NCBI RefSeq assembly: GCF_003339845.1
Contig: NZ_PPTR01000015.1
Span: 1 to 64,000 of the forward strand
Direction of reading: 5' to 3'
Source of the DNA: Gordonibacter sp. 28C
Lineage (GTDB): Bacteria; Actinomycetota; Coriobacteriia; Coriobacteriales; Eggerthellaceae
DNA length: 64,000 nucleotides
A model generated the notes under the pieces. The model did not search any database and was not told the DNA's origin. It saw only the letters and a list, made by a program, of their open reading frames with translations. Of the stretch, positions 26,685-35,329 are shown piece by piece; position 1 is the stretch's first letter; each line of letters begins with the position of its first letter. A program made the position numbers and the translations under genes.

Positions 26685-26870
26685 ACCTTGCACGGCGACC
26701 GTGATCGAACCGTCGCGAAACCGCGCGAACCTTGCACGGATCTAACGAATGAGCCTTACGGACCTTGCCCGTTTTCCGGTAGAGGCGTCGCGCAGACCTT
26801 GCACGTCTTCTGCTCGAGCGCCGTCCCGATCTTGCCCGTTCCGGCAAAGGAGCTTTGCGCGCCTTGCGCG
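26685..26870 (+). repeat. Phased short direct repeats (CCTTGCACG type) ahead of the sigma gene
   Basis: Six copies of a 10-bp motif start at 26685, 26729, 26762, 26796 (ACCTTGCACG or ACCTTGCCCG), 26829 (ATCTTGCCCG) and 26861 (GCCTTGCGCG). Spacings are 44, 33, 34, 33 and 32 bp, close to three helical turns. They fill most of the 354-bp gap 26658-27011. The spacers are unrelated and the repeats far too short for CRISPR. A cooperative protein-binding array is one reading. Confidence 0.6.
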
Positions 26871-26951
26871 GCGAAGGCGGGCTTGGCAGGCTGAGGCCTC
26901 AATCCGCTCGCGTCGGCCGCGCGGCCCTTTCCGGGTTTTTCAAAATCATCC

Positions 26952-26977
26952 GTAACCTTTTCCGCTTCCCGCGCGTC
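26952..26977 (+). promoter_or_regulatory. ECF-sigma-type promoter of the sigma/anti-sigma operon
   Basis: GTAACC (26952-26957), a 16-bp spacer, then CGTC (26974-26977) followed by TAAT. This is the classic ECF promoter form (GGAACC/GTAACC-N16-CGTC). It lies 35 bp ahead of an ECF sigma gene, indicating autoregulation. Confidence 0.7.
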
Positions 26978-27011
26978 TAATAAGCAATCGACGCGAAAAG
27001 GAGGTTCCTGC

Positions 27012-27599
27012 GTGAACGAACTCGTGATACGCGTTAAGCAGGGCGACAGCGATGCGTTCGTGGAATTGTTCGAGCAGCACAAGCTCGCCCTGTGGAAGGC
27101 CGCGATGGCGGTGCTCGACAACGCCGACGATGCGGCCGACGCGCTGCAGGAGACCGCCGTCAAGGCGTGGAAGGCCCTGCCCGGGTTCGAGGGCCGCAGC
27201 GCCGTGGGCACCTGGCTCACGCGCATCCTGCTGCGAACCTGCTCCGACGTTGCGCGCAGGCGCCGCCGCGAGACTCCATGCTCCATGGACGACGGCTCCT
27301 TCGATGAAGCCCTCGGTGCGGCGAACATGGAGCGGAGCTTCAACGGGCGCAACGCCGTCGGGGGCGTTTCTGCCGTCGATCACGACGTCGTGCTCGACGT
27401 GCGCGGCGCCGTCGACCGGCTCTCTGCCGACGATCGTTTGCTGCTCACGTTCTTCTATGTGGACGATTACCCCACGCGCAACATCGCCGAGATACTGAAC
27501 GTATCCGAAGGCGCCGTGCGCACCCGGTTGTCAAGGGCGCGGGACCGGTTCAAGGCACTGTACCTAGGAAAGAGGCAAGAGGAGGTCGAGGCGGTATGA
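27012..27599 (+). CDS. ECF-family RNA polymerase sigma factor
   Basis: A 195-residue sigma-70-family protein with only regions 2 and 4. Region 2 runs over about residues 8-75 (AFVELFEQHKLALWKAAMAV, then DDAADALQETAVKAWKALPGF). A ~50-residue linker follows, then region 4 (about 125-185) with the HTH RNIAEILNVSEGAVRTRLSRARDRF. The GTG start follows AAAAGGAGG. Its stop overlaps the ATG of the membrane protein at 27596, the usual sigma/anti-sigma arrangement. The inducing signal is unknown. Confidence 0.92.
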   Translation: MNELVIRVKQGDSDAFVELFEQHKLALWKAAMAVLDNADDAADALQETAVKAWKALPGFEGRSAVGTWLTRILLRTCSDVARRRRRETPCSMDDGSFDEALGAANMERSFNGRNAVGGVSAVDHDVVLDVRGAVDRLSADDRLLLTFFYVDDYPTRNIAEILNVSEGAVRTRLSRARDRFKALYLGKRQEEVEAV

Positions 27600-29287
27600 C
27601 AGGCTCCAGCAGTCAGGACGGCTCCAGCAGGCAAGGCGCCCGCAACGGCGAGGACGAACTCGGACGGGAGGTGCGCCGCTTCTACGACGTGCAGCGCATA
27701 CCGCCCAAGGCCCAGGTCAAGCTCGAAGAGGCGTACGCAAAGCTCAGAACGACGCCGCAGGATCGGCCCCGTTCGCAGCCGGTCGCCGCGACGGAGGGTC
27801 GCAGCTCCTCGGAAAGCGCCGGTCGCCACGCGCCCGTGCGAGGGGCCGTTCCCGCGCGCGGCAAGGGCAAGGCTCCCCGCGTCGTCAAGCGCGGCGTGGT
27901 CGTCGCGGTGGCTGCCGTGCTCGTGGTCTTGCTGTGCGGCACGGCCTTCGCGGCCTCGCGTCTTTTGCAGATGCGGCCGGGCGAGACGGGCTTCTTCGAA
28001 GTCGGCGGCAACCTGCCCGTGTACGACAGCCTCAAACCGGGCGTGTCCAGCCTGAACGCCCCGGTGGGGGATGCTGTGGCGGTCGAGGGCGTCGATGTGG
28101 CGCTCGATGCCGTCTCTTGCGATCGCAACGTCGTGAATCTGTTCTTCACCCTCACGAAGGAGGGCGGCTTCGACCTGGACGAGCAGTCGAACTACGAGGG
28201 ATCGCAAGAGAACGAGTGGTCACGCCTGCAAAGGCTTTCGCCCCGCTTCGGGTACACGCTCACCAGCAACGGCGAGACCGTGGGCACCGGCTCGGTCAAC
28301 CTACTGGACGCGTACATGGAGGGCGACGTGGTGAAGGTCATGCAGCGCATCGTTCCGGAGGCGACGCTGCCCGACCAGGTGGACGTTGCGCTGGAAGGCT
28401 GGGCTCCCTGGGCCGTTGATGCGGTGAACGGGAAATCGAGCTTCTCCATGGCGGTTGGCATGGATCTGAGCACGGTCGCCCATCCGCGCGAGCTGGGCTC
28501 GCAGGAGCTCGTGTTCTCCACGAGCGAGGGCGAGAAAACCATGGGCATTCAACGATTCACAGCGTCCGAGTTGGGCTGCGTCATGGTGGTGCGCAACGAC
28601 AACGCGTGGACGGGCGAGCCTGGGACCGAAGGATCGTCCTACGGGCCGCCCAGCAACGTGTTGAGCCCCTATGCGCTCAAGGTAACCGACGACCAAGGCA
28701 ACGTGCTCACCCCGGTGGGCGCTGGCGACGGGTCGGGAGGCGCGAGCATGGACGGGCCCCAGGTGATCGAGTTCGCGAACCTCTCTCCCGATGCGAAGGC
28801 CGTCACGTTCACGCCCATGACCAATGCCTTCGACTGGGAGTCGCTTTCGGTCGACGAGCGCAAAGCGCGCAACGAGGCGAACGTGCAGCACGTCGACGTG
28901 TCGCAGGTGGGCGCGCAGCTCCCCACGAGCGAGTTCGGCGGCTACGAGCTTACGGGCTGGGACGTGAGCGACGGTACCGTGAGTATTTCGCTCAAGCCTT
29001 ACGGTTGGCAGGCGAACGGCAGCTACATGGAGCTTGTGCCCGAGCAGGACGTCACCATGCTGGAAAGCACATGGACGGACCCCGACACCGGCGAGTCGGG
29101 CACGGGCTACCATTCGGGCATCATGTACCGCAAACGCGACTACCTGACGGGTGCGTTTGTGCAGATGGTTTCGTACTACGCGGCGCAGGACGAAGAGCTG
29201 CGCGGGCTCACGCAGTACTCCTACCTGTCCGCGTTCGACACCTATCGCGAGGATACGGACGCGGCGGTCGCGCTGCCGTTCGCGTAG
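27596..29287 (+). CDS. Membrane anti-sigma-like protein (DUF4179-type)
   Basis: A 563-residue protein. A cytoplasmic N-terminus of ~100 polar residues contains the short helical segment REVRRFYDVQRIPPKAQVK that could bind the sigma factor. One membrane helix follows (VVVAVAAVLVVLLCGTAFAA, about 103-122), then a ~440-residue extracytoplasmic beta-rich domain. Single-helix proteins encoded directly after an ECF factor and resembling DUF4179 proteins act as anti-sigma sensors in Firmicutes and actinobacteria. There is no zinc-binding HxxxCxxC anti-sigma motif. The gene overlaps the sigma gene by 4 bp. Confidence 0.75.
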   Translation: MTGSSSQDGSSRQGARNGEDELGREVRRFYDVQRIPPKAQVKLEEAYAKLRTTPQDRPRSQPVAATEGRSSSESAGRHAPVRGAVPARGKGKAPRVVKRGVVVAVAAVLVVLLCGTAFAASRLLQMRPGETGFFEVGGNLPVYDSLKPGVSSLNAPVGDAVAVEGVDVALDAVSCDRNVVNLFFTLTKEGGFDLDEQSNYEGSQENEWSRLQRLSPRFGYTLTSNGETVGTGSVNLLDAYMEGDVVKVMQRIVPEATLPDQVDVALEGWAPWAVDAVNGKSSFSMAVGMDLSTVAHPRELGSQELVFSTSEGEKTMGIQRFTASELGCVMVVRNDNAWTGEPGTEGSSYGPPSNVLSPYALKVTDDQGNVLTPVGAGDGSGGASMDGPQVIEFANLSPDAKAVTFTPMTNAFDWESLSVDERKARNEANVQHVDVSQVGAQLPTSEFGGYELTGWDVSDGTVSISLKPYGWQANGSYMELVPEQDVTMLESTWTDPDTGESGTGYHSGIMYRKRDYLTGAFVQMVSYYAAQDEELRGLTQYSYLSAFDTYREDTDAAVALPFA

Positions 29288-29318
29288 CCAGGTCGGTTCG
29301 CGTCGTCTGACAACGAAA

Positions 29319-29346
29319 AGCGGGGCCCGCCATAGCGGGCCCCGCT
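29319..29346. terminator. Bidirectional terminator
   Basis: A 12-bp perfect stem AGCGGGGCCCGC/GCGGGCCCCGCT with CATA loop, between the anti-sigma gene and the converging gene at 29381-29746. Confidence 0.8.
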
Positions 29347-29380
29347 CGGGTTCGGTGCGCTGTCGTGCGTCGGCGACGCC

Positions 29381-29746
29381 TTATTTCCCCCGCAGCTTCT
29401 TCACGCCTCCGGCCGCGATGGCGGCGCCCCCGCCAATGGCGAGCAGGCCCGGGCCGGGCAGGATGAGCATGGGCACGCCCGCGAGCATGACGACGCCGCC
29501 CACGGCCGTTTGGACCGCGCCGGCCAGGCGGCTCGGCTTCTTCGCCGCGCCGTTGCCGTCGATCACCGTCGCTTTCGCCACATCGCGCGCCGCATCGGCG
29601 GCCTTTGACGCGGCCTTTCCGGCCGCCTTGCGTCCGTAGGAGGGGGCTTTGAAGGCGGTCTCGGCAGCGGACTTCGCGGCGCTCGCCGCCTTGTCACGAA
29701 CGCTCGCCACCGGATCGACGTCGATGATGGGGTCGTGCTTGCTCAT
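29381..29746 (-). CDS. Small Ala/Lys-rich protein with C-terminal hydrophobic segment
   Basis: A 121-residue protein. The N-terminal two thirds is helical and rich in Ala, Lys and Asp with heptad-like repeats (KAASAAKSAAETAFKA, KAAGKAASKAADAARD). The C-terminal part is a hydrophobic hairpin, AVGGVVMLAGVPMLILPGPGLLAIGGG, ending in a basic KKLRGK. It resembles small membrane-tethered stress or PGPGP-type proteins, but no family is assigned. GAGGTG precedes the ATG. Confidence 0.7.
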   Translation of the reverse strand: MSKHDPIIDVDPVASVRDKAASAAKSAAETAFKAPSYGRKAAGKAASKAADAARDVAKATVIDGNGAAKKPSRLAGAVQTAVGGVVMLAGVPMLILPGPGLLAIGGGAAIAAGGVKKLRGK

Positions 29747-30766
29747 GGGGCACCTCGCTCGTTCGCGCTCGCGTTCTGTCTCCCCGATTATACCGCCTTG
29801 CGCTCAGGCGGACTCGCCTCCGCACCCGTTCGTCACCTCGCGGCGACGAATTCTACGCAGGTTCTTCAAGCGATCCCCAGTGCTGTAGTTCGACCCCTCG
29901 CCCGCATTGAAAACTTCGATACCCGCCCGCTCGCGGACGGGGCCGTCGGCATGCATACGACCCGATCCTCCGGCGCCGGACCGCCCGGTCCCTTGGCAGG
30001 CACCGCGTTTCGGCGAGGAGTCCAAAACCCGTCCACGGCACCTCGTCTGTGGTCCGCGCTGCGCGCACCTCTCGTCCATGGGCAGGTCAATGCCCGCGCG
30101 TGCCGTCTTCCGTTCCGAACATTCTAAAAACACGTTTCTGGAGAGGTTTCTGCTAAAAAATCACGTTTGTGAACGAGTTTTCAAGTCGATTTATTTATAT
30201 GTAGTAGCATCATTAAAAGAAACCCCAGATGAGAGAGGAGCACTTCTGACTATTCTCAATAAAGATCATGCACAAACGTAATTTTTCAGCAAAAAACTCG
30301 TTCGAGCGAGATTTTCAAGTGACACGGCTGCGAGACGTGCGATCCCGAGCACGCGACCCCGAGCACGTGATCCCGGATCGCCCTTCGCCGCCGTCCGCCA
30401 AGGCGCGGGGACGCATGCCCGCGTGGTCGCCGTTAATCCAAGATCAACGTGAACCCGTTCGGGGCCGCACGGCACCAAATCGCCATCGGCCGCTACGCAG
30501 AGGCGTGCCGATCTTGGCTTAACAGCGCCTCGTCCGACGCATCCGCGCTTAGCCGGGCGTGTGCGAAAGGGGCCCCGAATTCCCTCATTTCCGACATCCC
30601 GGCCGCTCACATGCGATACACTACGAACCAACGGTATTCGCGGCGCGTTCGCGCGTTCGCGAGACTTGCAACGCGAGGGTTGGAACGGGTAAGGCTCGAC
30701 TGTGGTTCGCGCCTTGGAGACAACGACAACGGCGTGGCCCACGCAACCGGAAAGTTGGTGGTCAAC
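29747..30766. other. 1-kb gap with no convincing gene
   Basis: Open frames here lack ribosome sites and consistent codon use. The central part, 30123-30320, is strikingly AT-rich and repetitive (separate entry). The 30321-30766 part is GC-rich and must carry the promoter of the EF-G paralogue; a TACACT near 30614 is the only candidate -10 seen. Confidence 0.5.
30123..30320. repeat. AT-rich island with direct and inverted motif copies
   Basis: A motif of the form CTAAAAA-n-CACGTTTGTGAACGAG occurs at about 30123-30146 and 30151-30177 (direct) and 30267-30292 (inverted). A second motif, CGAG(A)TTTTCAAGT, is at 30174-30186 and 30307-30320. The composition is far more AT-rich than the flanks. It could be a decayed small mobile element or a binding region. 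Confidence 0.55.
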
Positions 30767-32839
30767 ATGGCAGCTCCTGCTACCGAACACGTACGAAACA
30801 TTGTGCTGGTGGGCCAAGACGGCGCCGGCAAGACGTCGCTCGCCGAAGCGATGCTGCACGTCTCGGGCCGCACGCCCCGCATGGGCACGACCCACGACGG
30901 GAAGTCCTACCTCGATTACGACGAGGAGGAAATCCGGCGCAAGTTCACCATCGGCACGTCCATCGCACCCATTCCGTACAAGGATTACAAGATCAACCTG
31001 CTGGACACGTCCGGCCATCCCGACTTCATCGGCGACACGCTGGCCACCATGCAGGCGGCCGAGATGGCGCTGTTCGTGGTCGACGCCGTAGCCGGCCCGC
31101 AGGTCATGACCACCAAGCTGTGGCGCGAGGCCGAGGACATGCGCCTGTCGCGCGCCGTGTTCATCAACCACATCGACCGCGAGAACGCCGACTTCGACAC
31201 CGCCATGGCCCTCTTGCACGCGCGCTTCGGCTCTCGCCTGGGTCCCGTGACCATCCCCATCGGCGTGGACGCGGACTTCAAGGGCGTCATCGACATCATC
31301 CGCATGAAGGCCCGCTACTTCGATCCCGGCAGCGACGCCGAGCGCATCGAGGACATCCCCGCCGACTACGTGGAAACGGCGCAGGCCGCCCGCGACAAGC
31401 TGTGCGACCTCGTGGCCGAGGCCGACGACGACCTCATGATGAAGTACCTGGACGGCGAGGAGCAGCTCACGCAGGAGGAGCTGGAGCAGCTGCTCGACAA
31501 GGCCATCGCGCAGGAGTTGTTCATCCCCGTGTTCGTGGGGTCCACCATCATCGAGCAGGGCATCCAAGGCGTCATGGAGGACATCGCCACCTACTTCCCG
31601 CATCCGCGCCACCACGGCCGCTTCCGCCTGGCCAACGGCGAGGAGACGCTCGTCGACGAGACGGGCGAGCCCGCGGGCTTCGTGTTCAAGACCGTGTCCG
31701 ACCCGTTCGTGGGGCGCCTGAGCTTCATGAAGGTCATCTCCGGCGTGCTGGAGCCGGGCATGGAGCTGGTGAACGCCCGCACGGGCAAGAAGGACCGCCT
31801 GGGCCACCTCTACGTCATGATGGGCAAGGAGACGAACGACGTGAAGAGCGCGAAGGCCGGCGACATCATCGTCGTGCCCAAGCTCACGGAAACGCGCACG
31901 GGCGACACGCTGTCGAAGTCGGGCACCGTGGCCATCGACCCGCTTCCGCTGCCCGAACCGCAGTACCCCGTGGCCATCGAGGCCGTGAACAAGAAGGACG
32001 AGGACAAGCTGGGCACGTTCCTGGCCCGTGCGATAGAGACCGACTCCACCATCCGCGTCAGCCGCAGCGAGGAAACGCACCAGACCGTCGTCACCGCTAT
32101 GGGCGACGCCCAGGTGGAGACGCTGCTCGCGCGTTTGAAGGAGCAGACGGGCGTCGAGGCGAAGCTCGTGGACGTGCGCATTCCGTACCGCGAGACCATT
32201 CGCAAGACGGCCGAGGCGCAGGGCCGCCACAAGAAGCAGACGGGCGGCTCCGGCCAGTTCGGCGACTGCTGGCTGCGTCTGGAACCCAACCCGGGCGGCG
32301 GCTACGAGTTCCTCGACGAGATCGTGGGCGGCAAGATCCCGCGCGGCTTCATCCCCGCCGTGGACAAGGGCGTGCAGGACGCCATGGCCGAGGGCTTCCT
32401 GGCGGGCTACCCCATGGTGGACGTCAAGTGCGCCGTGTACGACGGCTCGTACCACTCGGTCGACTCCAACGAGATGGCGTTCAAGACCGCCGCGCGCATC
32501 GGCTTCCGCGCCGCGTGCGAGAAGGCCGACCCCATCCTGCTGGAGCCCATGGCCAACCTCAACGTAACGGTGGGTGAGGAATACGCCGGCGCCGTGATGG
32601 GGGACATCTCCACGCGCCGCGGCCGCATCGTGGGCACCGACTCCAACGACGCGGGGGAGACGGTCATCATGATGCGCGTGCCCTACGCCGAGGTGGTCAC
32701 GTACACGAAGGACCTGCGTTCCATCACGCGCGGCTCCGGCTCGTACACCCTCGAGCTCGAGGGCTACGACCCGGCTCCCGCTGACGTGACGAAGAAGCTC
32801 GTGGAGGCGTACCAGGCGGCAAGGGCCGCGGGGAACTAG
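30767..32839 (+). CDS. Elongation factor G-like GTPase (EF-G2 type paralogue)
   Basis: A 690-residue translational GTPase with EF-G domain order: G domain (~1-275), domain II (~300-380), III-V to the end. G-domain motifs are atypical: GQDGAGKTS for the P-loop, DTSGHPDF for G3 and NHIDR instead of NKxDR for G4. GTP specificity may therefore be relaxed. Domain IV carries HKKQTGGSGQFGDCWLRLEP and domain V the usual G-rich PMANLNVTVGEEYAGAVMGD. Paralogous EF-Gs of this kind in actinobacteria are usually accessory to the main fusA, which sits with the str ribosomal genes. ATG 30767 has a weak ribosome site (GGTGG). Confidence 0.88.
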   Translation: MAAPATEHVRNIVLVGQDGAGKTSLAEAMLHVSGRTPRMGTTHDGKSYLDYDEEEIRRKFTIGTSIAPIPYKDYKINLLDTSGHPDFIGDTLATMQAAEMALFVVDAVAGPQVMTTKLWREAEDMRLSRAVFINHIDRENADFDTAMALLHARFGSRLGPVTIPIGVDADFKGVIDIIRMKARYFDPGSDAERIEDIPADYVETAQAARDKLCDLVAEADDDLMMKYLDGEEQLTQEELEQLLDKAIAQELFIPVFVGSTIIEQGIQGVMEDIATYFPHPRHHGRFRLANGEETLVDETGEPAGFVFKTVSDPFVGRLSFMKVISGVLEPGMELVNARTGKKDRLGHLYVMMGKETNDVKSAKAGDIIVVPKLTETRTGDTLSKSGTVAIDPLPLPEPQYPVAIEAVNKKDEDKLGTFLARAIETDSTIRVSRSEETHQTVVTAMGDAQVETLLARLKEQTGVEAKLVDVRIPYRETIRKTAEAQGRHKKQTGGSGQFGDCWLRLEPNPGGGYEFLDEIVGGKIPRGFIPAVDKGVQDAMAEGFLAGYPMVDVKCAVYDGSYHSVDSNEMAFKTAARIGFRAACEKADPILLEPMANLNVTVGEEYAGAVMGDISTRRGRIVGTDSNDAGETVIMMRVPYAEVVTYTKDLRSITRGSGSYTLELEGYDPAPADVTKKLVEAYQAARAAGN

Positions 32840-32870
32840 CACCTAACGCCCAGCCGGCCTTGGCACCGTG

Positions 32871-32908
32871 CAAGAGAAGCGCCGCCCCTTGAGGCGGCGC
32901 TTCTCTTG
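32871..32908. terminator. Strong bidirectional terminator
   Basis: A 16-bp perfect stem (32871-32886 with 32893-32908) and 6-nt loop between the EF-G paralogue and the converging Cys-rich gene. Confidence 0.85.
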
Positions 32909-32921
32909 CGATAGGGGTCGC

Positions 32922-33248
32922 TCATGTTTCGGGATGCGCTGCCAGCCACTCGTCGCTGGGCGGGGTGTTGCGGCGGCACACCTGGAAGCCGTGCTCGGGA
33001 TGCGAGGTCGTGCCCTTGCCGCAGGGGTAGGCGCACACCAATCCGCTGAAGTTGCAGCGCACAGGTTCAGGGCGCACTAGCGGTGCCAGATCCTCCCCGC
33101 ACTTCTTGCACAGAAGCGGCGCGCCGGCTATGACGTCGAGCCGGTCGAAGATGGTGCAGGTTCCGCAGACGGGGCATTTTCCCGACTTTTTGGGCGCGGG
33201 CTGGCATTTGCCGCACAGCGGATTGCACACCCAGCATCCTCCCGGCAT
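32922..33248 (-). CDS. Small Cys-rich zinc-ribbon-like protein
   Basis: A 108-residue cytoplasmic protein with 14 Cys in paired arrangements: CWVCNPLCGKC, CPVCGTC, CKKC, then single and spaced Cys (VRCNFSGLVCAYPCG) and QVCRR. The pattern suggests two or three zinc sites. AGGAAGGA precedes the ATG. No enzymatic domain is present. It is the first of six small CxxC proteins in the window, but unlike the others it is not next to a molybdoenzyme. Confidence 0.75.
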   Translation of the reverse strand: MPGGCWVCNPLCGKCQPAPKKSGKCPVCGTCTIFDRLDVIAGAPLLCKKCGEDLAPLVRPEPVRCNFSGLVCAYPCGKGTTSHPEHGFQVCRRNTPPSDEWLAAHPET

Positions 33249-33275
33249 GACGGTCCTTCCTTTCTGTCGGCGACG

Positions 33276-33287
33276 ATAAACTTATCT
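33276..33287. promoter_or_regulatory. GATAA palindrome between divergent genes
   Basis: GATAA-AC-TTATC is a perfect 5-2-5 dyad, 28 bp upstream of the Cys-rich gene (minus). A candidate -10, TATAAC, is on the minus strand near 33299-33304. The rest of the 327-bp gap to 33575 holds a hairpin at 33518-33553. Confidence 0.3.
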
Positions 33288-33517
33288 GCTTGGTTACGTT
33301 ATACTTTGTGATAAAGTGGTTGCCCGCTCGGGCGACGACGAGAACGCTTGAACGGAAGCGGAGACGCACGAGCCGCGTGCGCGGAGAAGTCCCATGCGCG
33401 CATGCACAAAGATCAACCTAGCACGAGGCTTGGCAGGCTTCGTACCTATCGCGGTATGAAAATGAGTGGCTCTGGTACCGTGGGCTATAGGCCCTTCTGA
33501 ACAAAACGAGTAAGGTT

Positions 33518-33553
33518 TGAAAAGAACGAGCATGTGCTTCTCGGTTCTTTTCA
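33518..33553. promoter_or_regulatory. Hairpin/dyad upstream of the frameshifted LuxR gene
   Basis: TGAAAAGAACGAG pairs with CTCGGTTCTTTTCA (one bulged base) across a 10-nt loop, ending 23 bp before the start at 33576. It could be an operator or an mRNA hairpin controlling translation of the regulator. Confidence 0.4.
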
Positions 33554-33575
33554 TCAGGGGGAAAGGGGCGGCCGG

Positions 33576-35248
33576 ATGACGCTGACAGTGCCGGAACGAT
33601 TGGAGGAGCGCGTTTCGAGCGCGAAGACCTTGACCATGCTCGGATTCAAGGTTCTCCTTAGCTGGCACTACCTCGTTCTGTTCTCTCCCATTTTCATCGG
33701 CATGACCGACAATCCGTCTTTCTCGTTTTTCCTCGAGCGCCAATTCACCTTGTACATCTCACTGGCCGGGGCGTTCGCCGTGCTCGTGTGGGTGGGCCGT
33801 TTCTTCCTGAAGCGCAACAAAACGGCGCCGTCGACGCTGCTCTTGGCTTCGGCGGGCGTGCTCGCCACGGTGGCCACGGCGCTGTCGGTGGCCACGTTCT
33901 CGGCTCCCATGCCGTGGCGCATCGCGTCGGTCGTCCTGTTGGGCATTTCCGAGGCCTTCCTCATGTTCCTGTGGCTCCATTATTATATGGAGGCGGCGGC
34001 GGGGCACCTGTTCCGCTCGTTCGCGGTGGACATGATGGCCGGCGGCGTCATCGCCTTCCTCACGTGCAGCCTGGTGCCGCCCCTCAGCCTGATCATCGCC
34101 CTATGCATGCCCGCGGTGGCCACGGTTTCGCTCATTGCGAACTGGCGCACCATCGAACCGGCGGACGTGGTGGTCCAGGAGCCCGCCGTGCAGCCGTCGC
34201 GCAAGAGCATCCTGCGCCATTCGATGAAGACGCTGCTGCCCACCACGGTGTACGCGTTCGTGTTCGGCCTGCTGCAGGGCGGGTTCATCAACAGCGGCGT
34301 CGCGCTGCTCATGGCGGGCAACGCCGTGGTGCTCGTCGGCGTCGTCGTGGCGGGCATCGTCATCTTCTTCATACCCGAGGCCCCCGAGACGAATGCCGAT
34401 ATCGACACGATCCACCGCTTCTCGTTGCTGTTTTTCGTCCTCGGCATCGTGGGTCTTTCGTTTTTGGGCGGGGGGGGGGGGTTCTCCTCGCATCAGAAAC
34501 GGTTATTTTGGCGGGATTCAACCTGTTCGACTTCGGCGGCCTGATACTCGGCGTCGGATTGGCGCGGCGGCTTAAGCCCGGGTCGCTGCTGCTCGTCGAT
34601 GGCGGGCGCGTGCTCGTGTACGTCAGCCTGGCGCTCGGGCTCGTGGTGGGCAAGGGCGTGGTGACGGGGCTCGGCGCGGCCGACTCGTCGCTCGTCCTCT
34701 ATTCCCTCTGCGGCGTGGCCATCACCATGCTCGTGGCCACGGTGCTCACGCCGTTCCGCGAGCAGGAGCCCTTCGAGGCGCAGCTCGCCCGCATGACGGG
34801 CGCGTCCGACGAGGCTTCGCCGGCACCCGAAGCGTCGTCCGCCACGGCATCCAAGGACGCCGCTCCGTCCGATCCCGTCGCGGCTGCCAAGAAAGCTGCG
34901 GCCGATGCCTCTGCGGCCGAGGGCGAGGGATCGCCCGCTCAGGCCAAACCGGGCATGATGGTGAAACCCAACGCGGAGTCCAAACGCGCCGACACGCCAT
35001 GGCGGCGCACCTGCCGCAACATCGCCGAGCTGTACAAGCTCTCTCCGCGCGAGACGGAGATATTCTTCCTCATAGCCAAGGGCCGCAACGCAGAGTACGT
35101 CCAGCAGAAGCTGGTCATCTCCATGCACACGGCCAAAACCCACATAGCGAACATCTACCACAAACTCGGGGTGCATTCATCGCAGGAGATGCTCAGCTTG
35201 ATAGAGACGTTCCGCGAGGAGGATATAAAGTCTCACGAGCAGGACTGA
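33576..35248 (+). pseudogene. Membrane LuxR-family regulator, frameshifted in a G12 tract (probable phase-variable gene)
   Basis: Two overlapping frames together encode one membrane-LuxR protein. Frame 1 (33576-34544) has the N-terminal helices through LLFFVLGIVGLSFLGGGGG and then runs into a stop. The other frame resumes at 34481 (VLLASETVILAGFNL) and continues through more helices, an Ala/Pro linker and the LuxR HTH (LSPRETEIFFLIAKGRN...HTAKTHIANIYHKLGV) to 35248. The join is a run of 12 G. As given, the product is a 322-residue fragment without DNA-binding domain; 10 or 13 G would restore about 557 residues. The intact rest of the gene argues for a switch or a sequencing error, not old decay. 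Confidence 0.85.
34470..34481 (+). repeat. Poly-G tract (G12), likely contingency tract
   Basis: Twelve G follow a GGC glycine codon inside a membrane segment of the LuxR gene. Tracts this long slip during replication. The reading frame is OFF at 12 and ON at 10 or 13. Confidence 0.9.
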
Positions 35249-35329
35249 GAACTTGCCCATCGCGACGCGCCCTGGCGCGCCGTTTGCAAACATCGAGGGG
35301 CGCCGCCCCGCAACCGTAAGGAGAACTTC

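Noticed and set aside
26685-26870. Regularly spaced repeats considered as a CRISPR array
   Set aside because: The repeated unit is only ~10 bp, degenerate, and period is 33 bp, leaving spacers of ~23 bp. No cas genes are present.
30449-30766. N-terminal extension of the EF-G-like gene by 106 codons
   Set aside because: The added residues have no similarity to EF-G, which normally starts within about 15 residues of the P-loop. ATG 30767 puts GQDGAGKT at the expected distance.
34470-34481. Programmed ribosomal frameshifting at the G tract
   Set aside because: There is no slippery heptamer of known type or downstream structure that I can see. A G12 homopolymer is better explained by replication slippage or a sequencing error. 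It remains an alternative.
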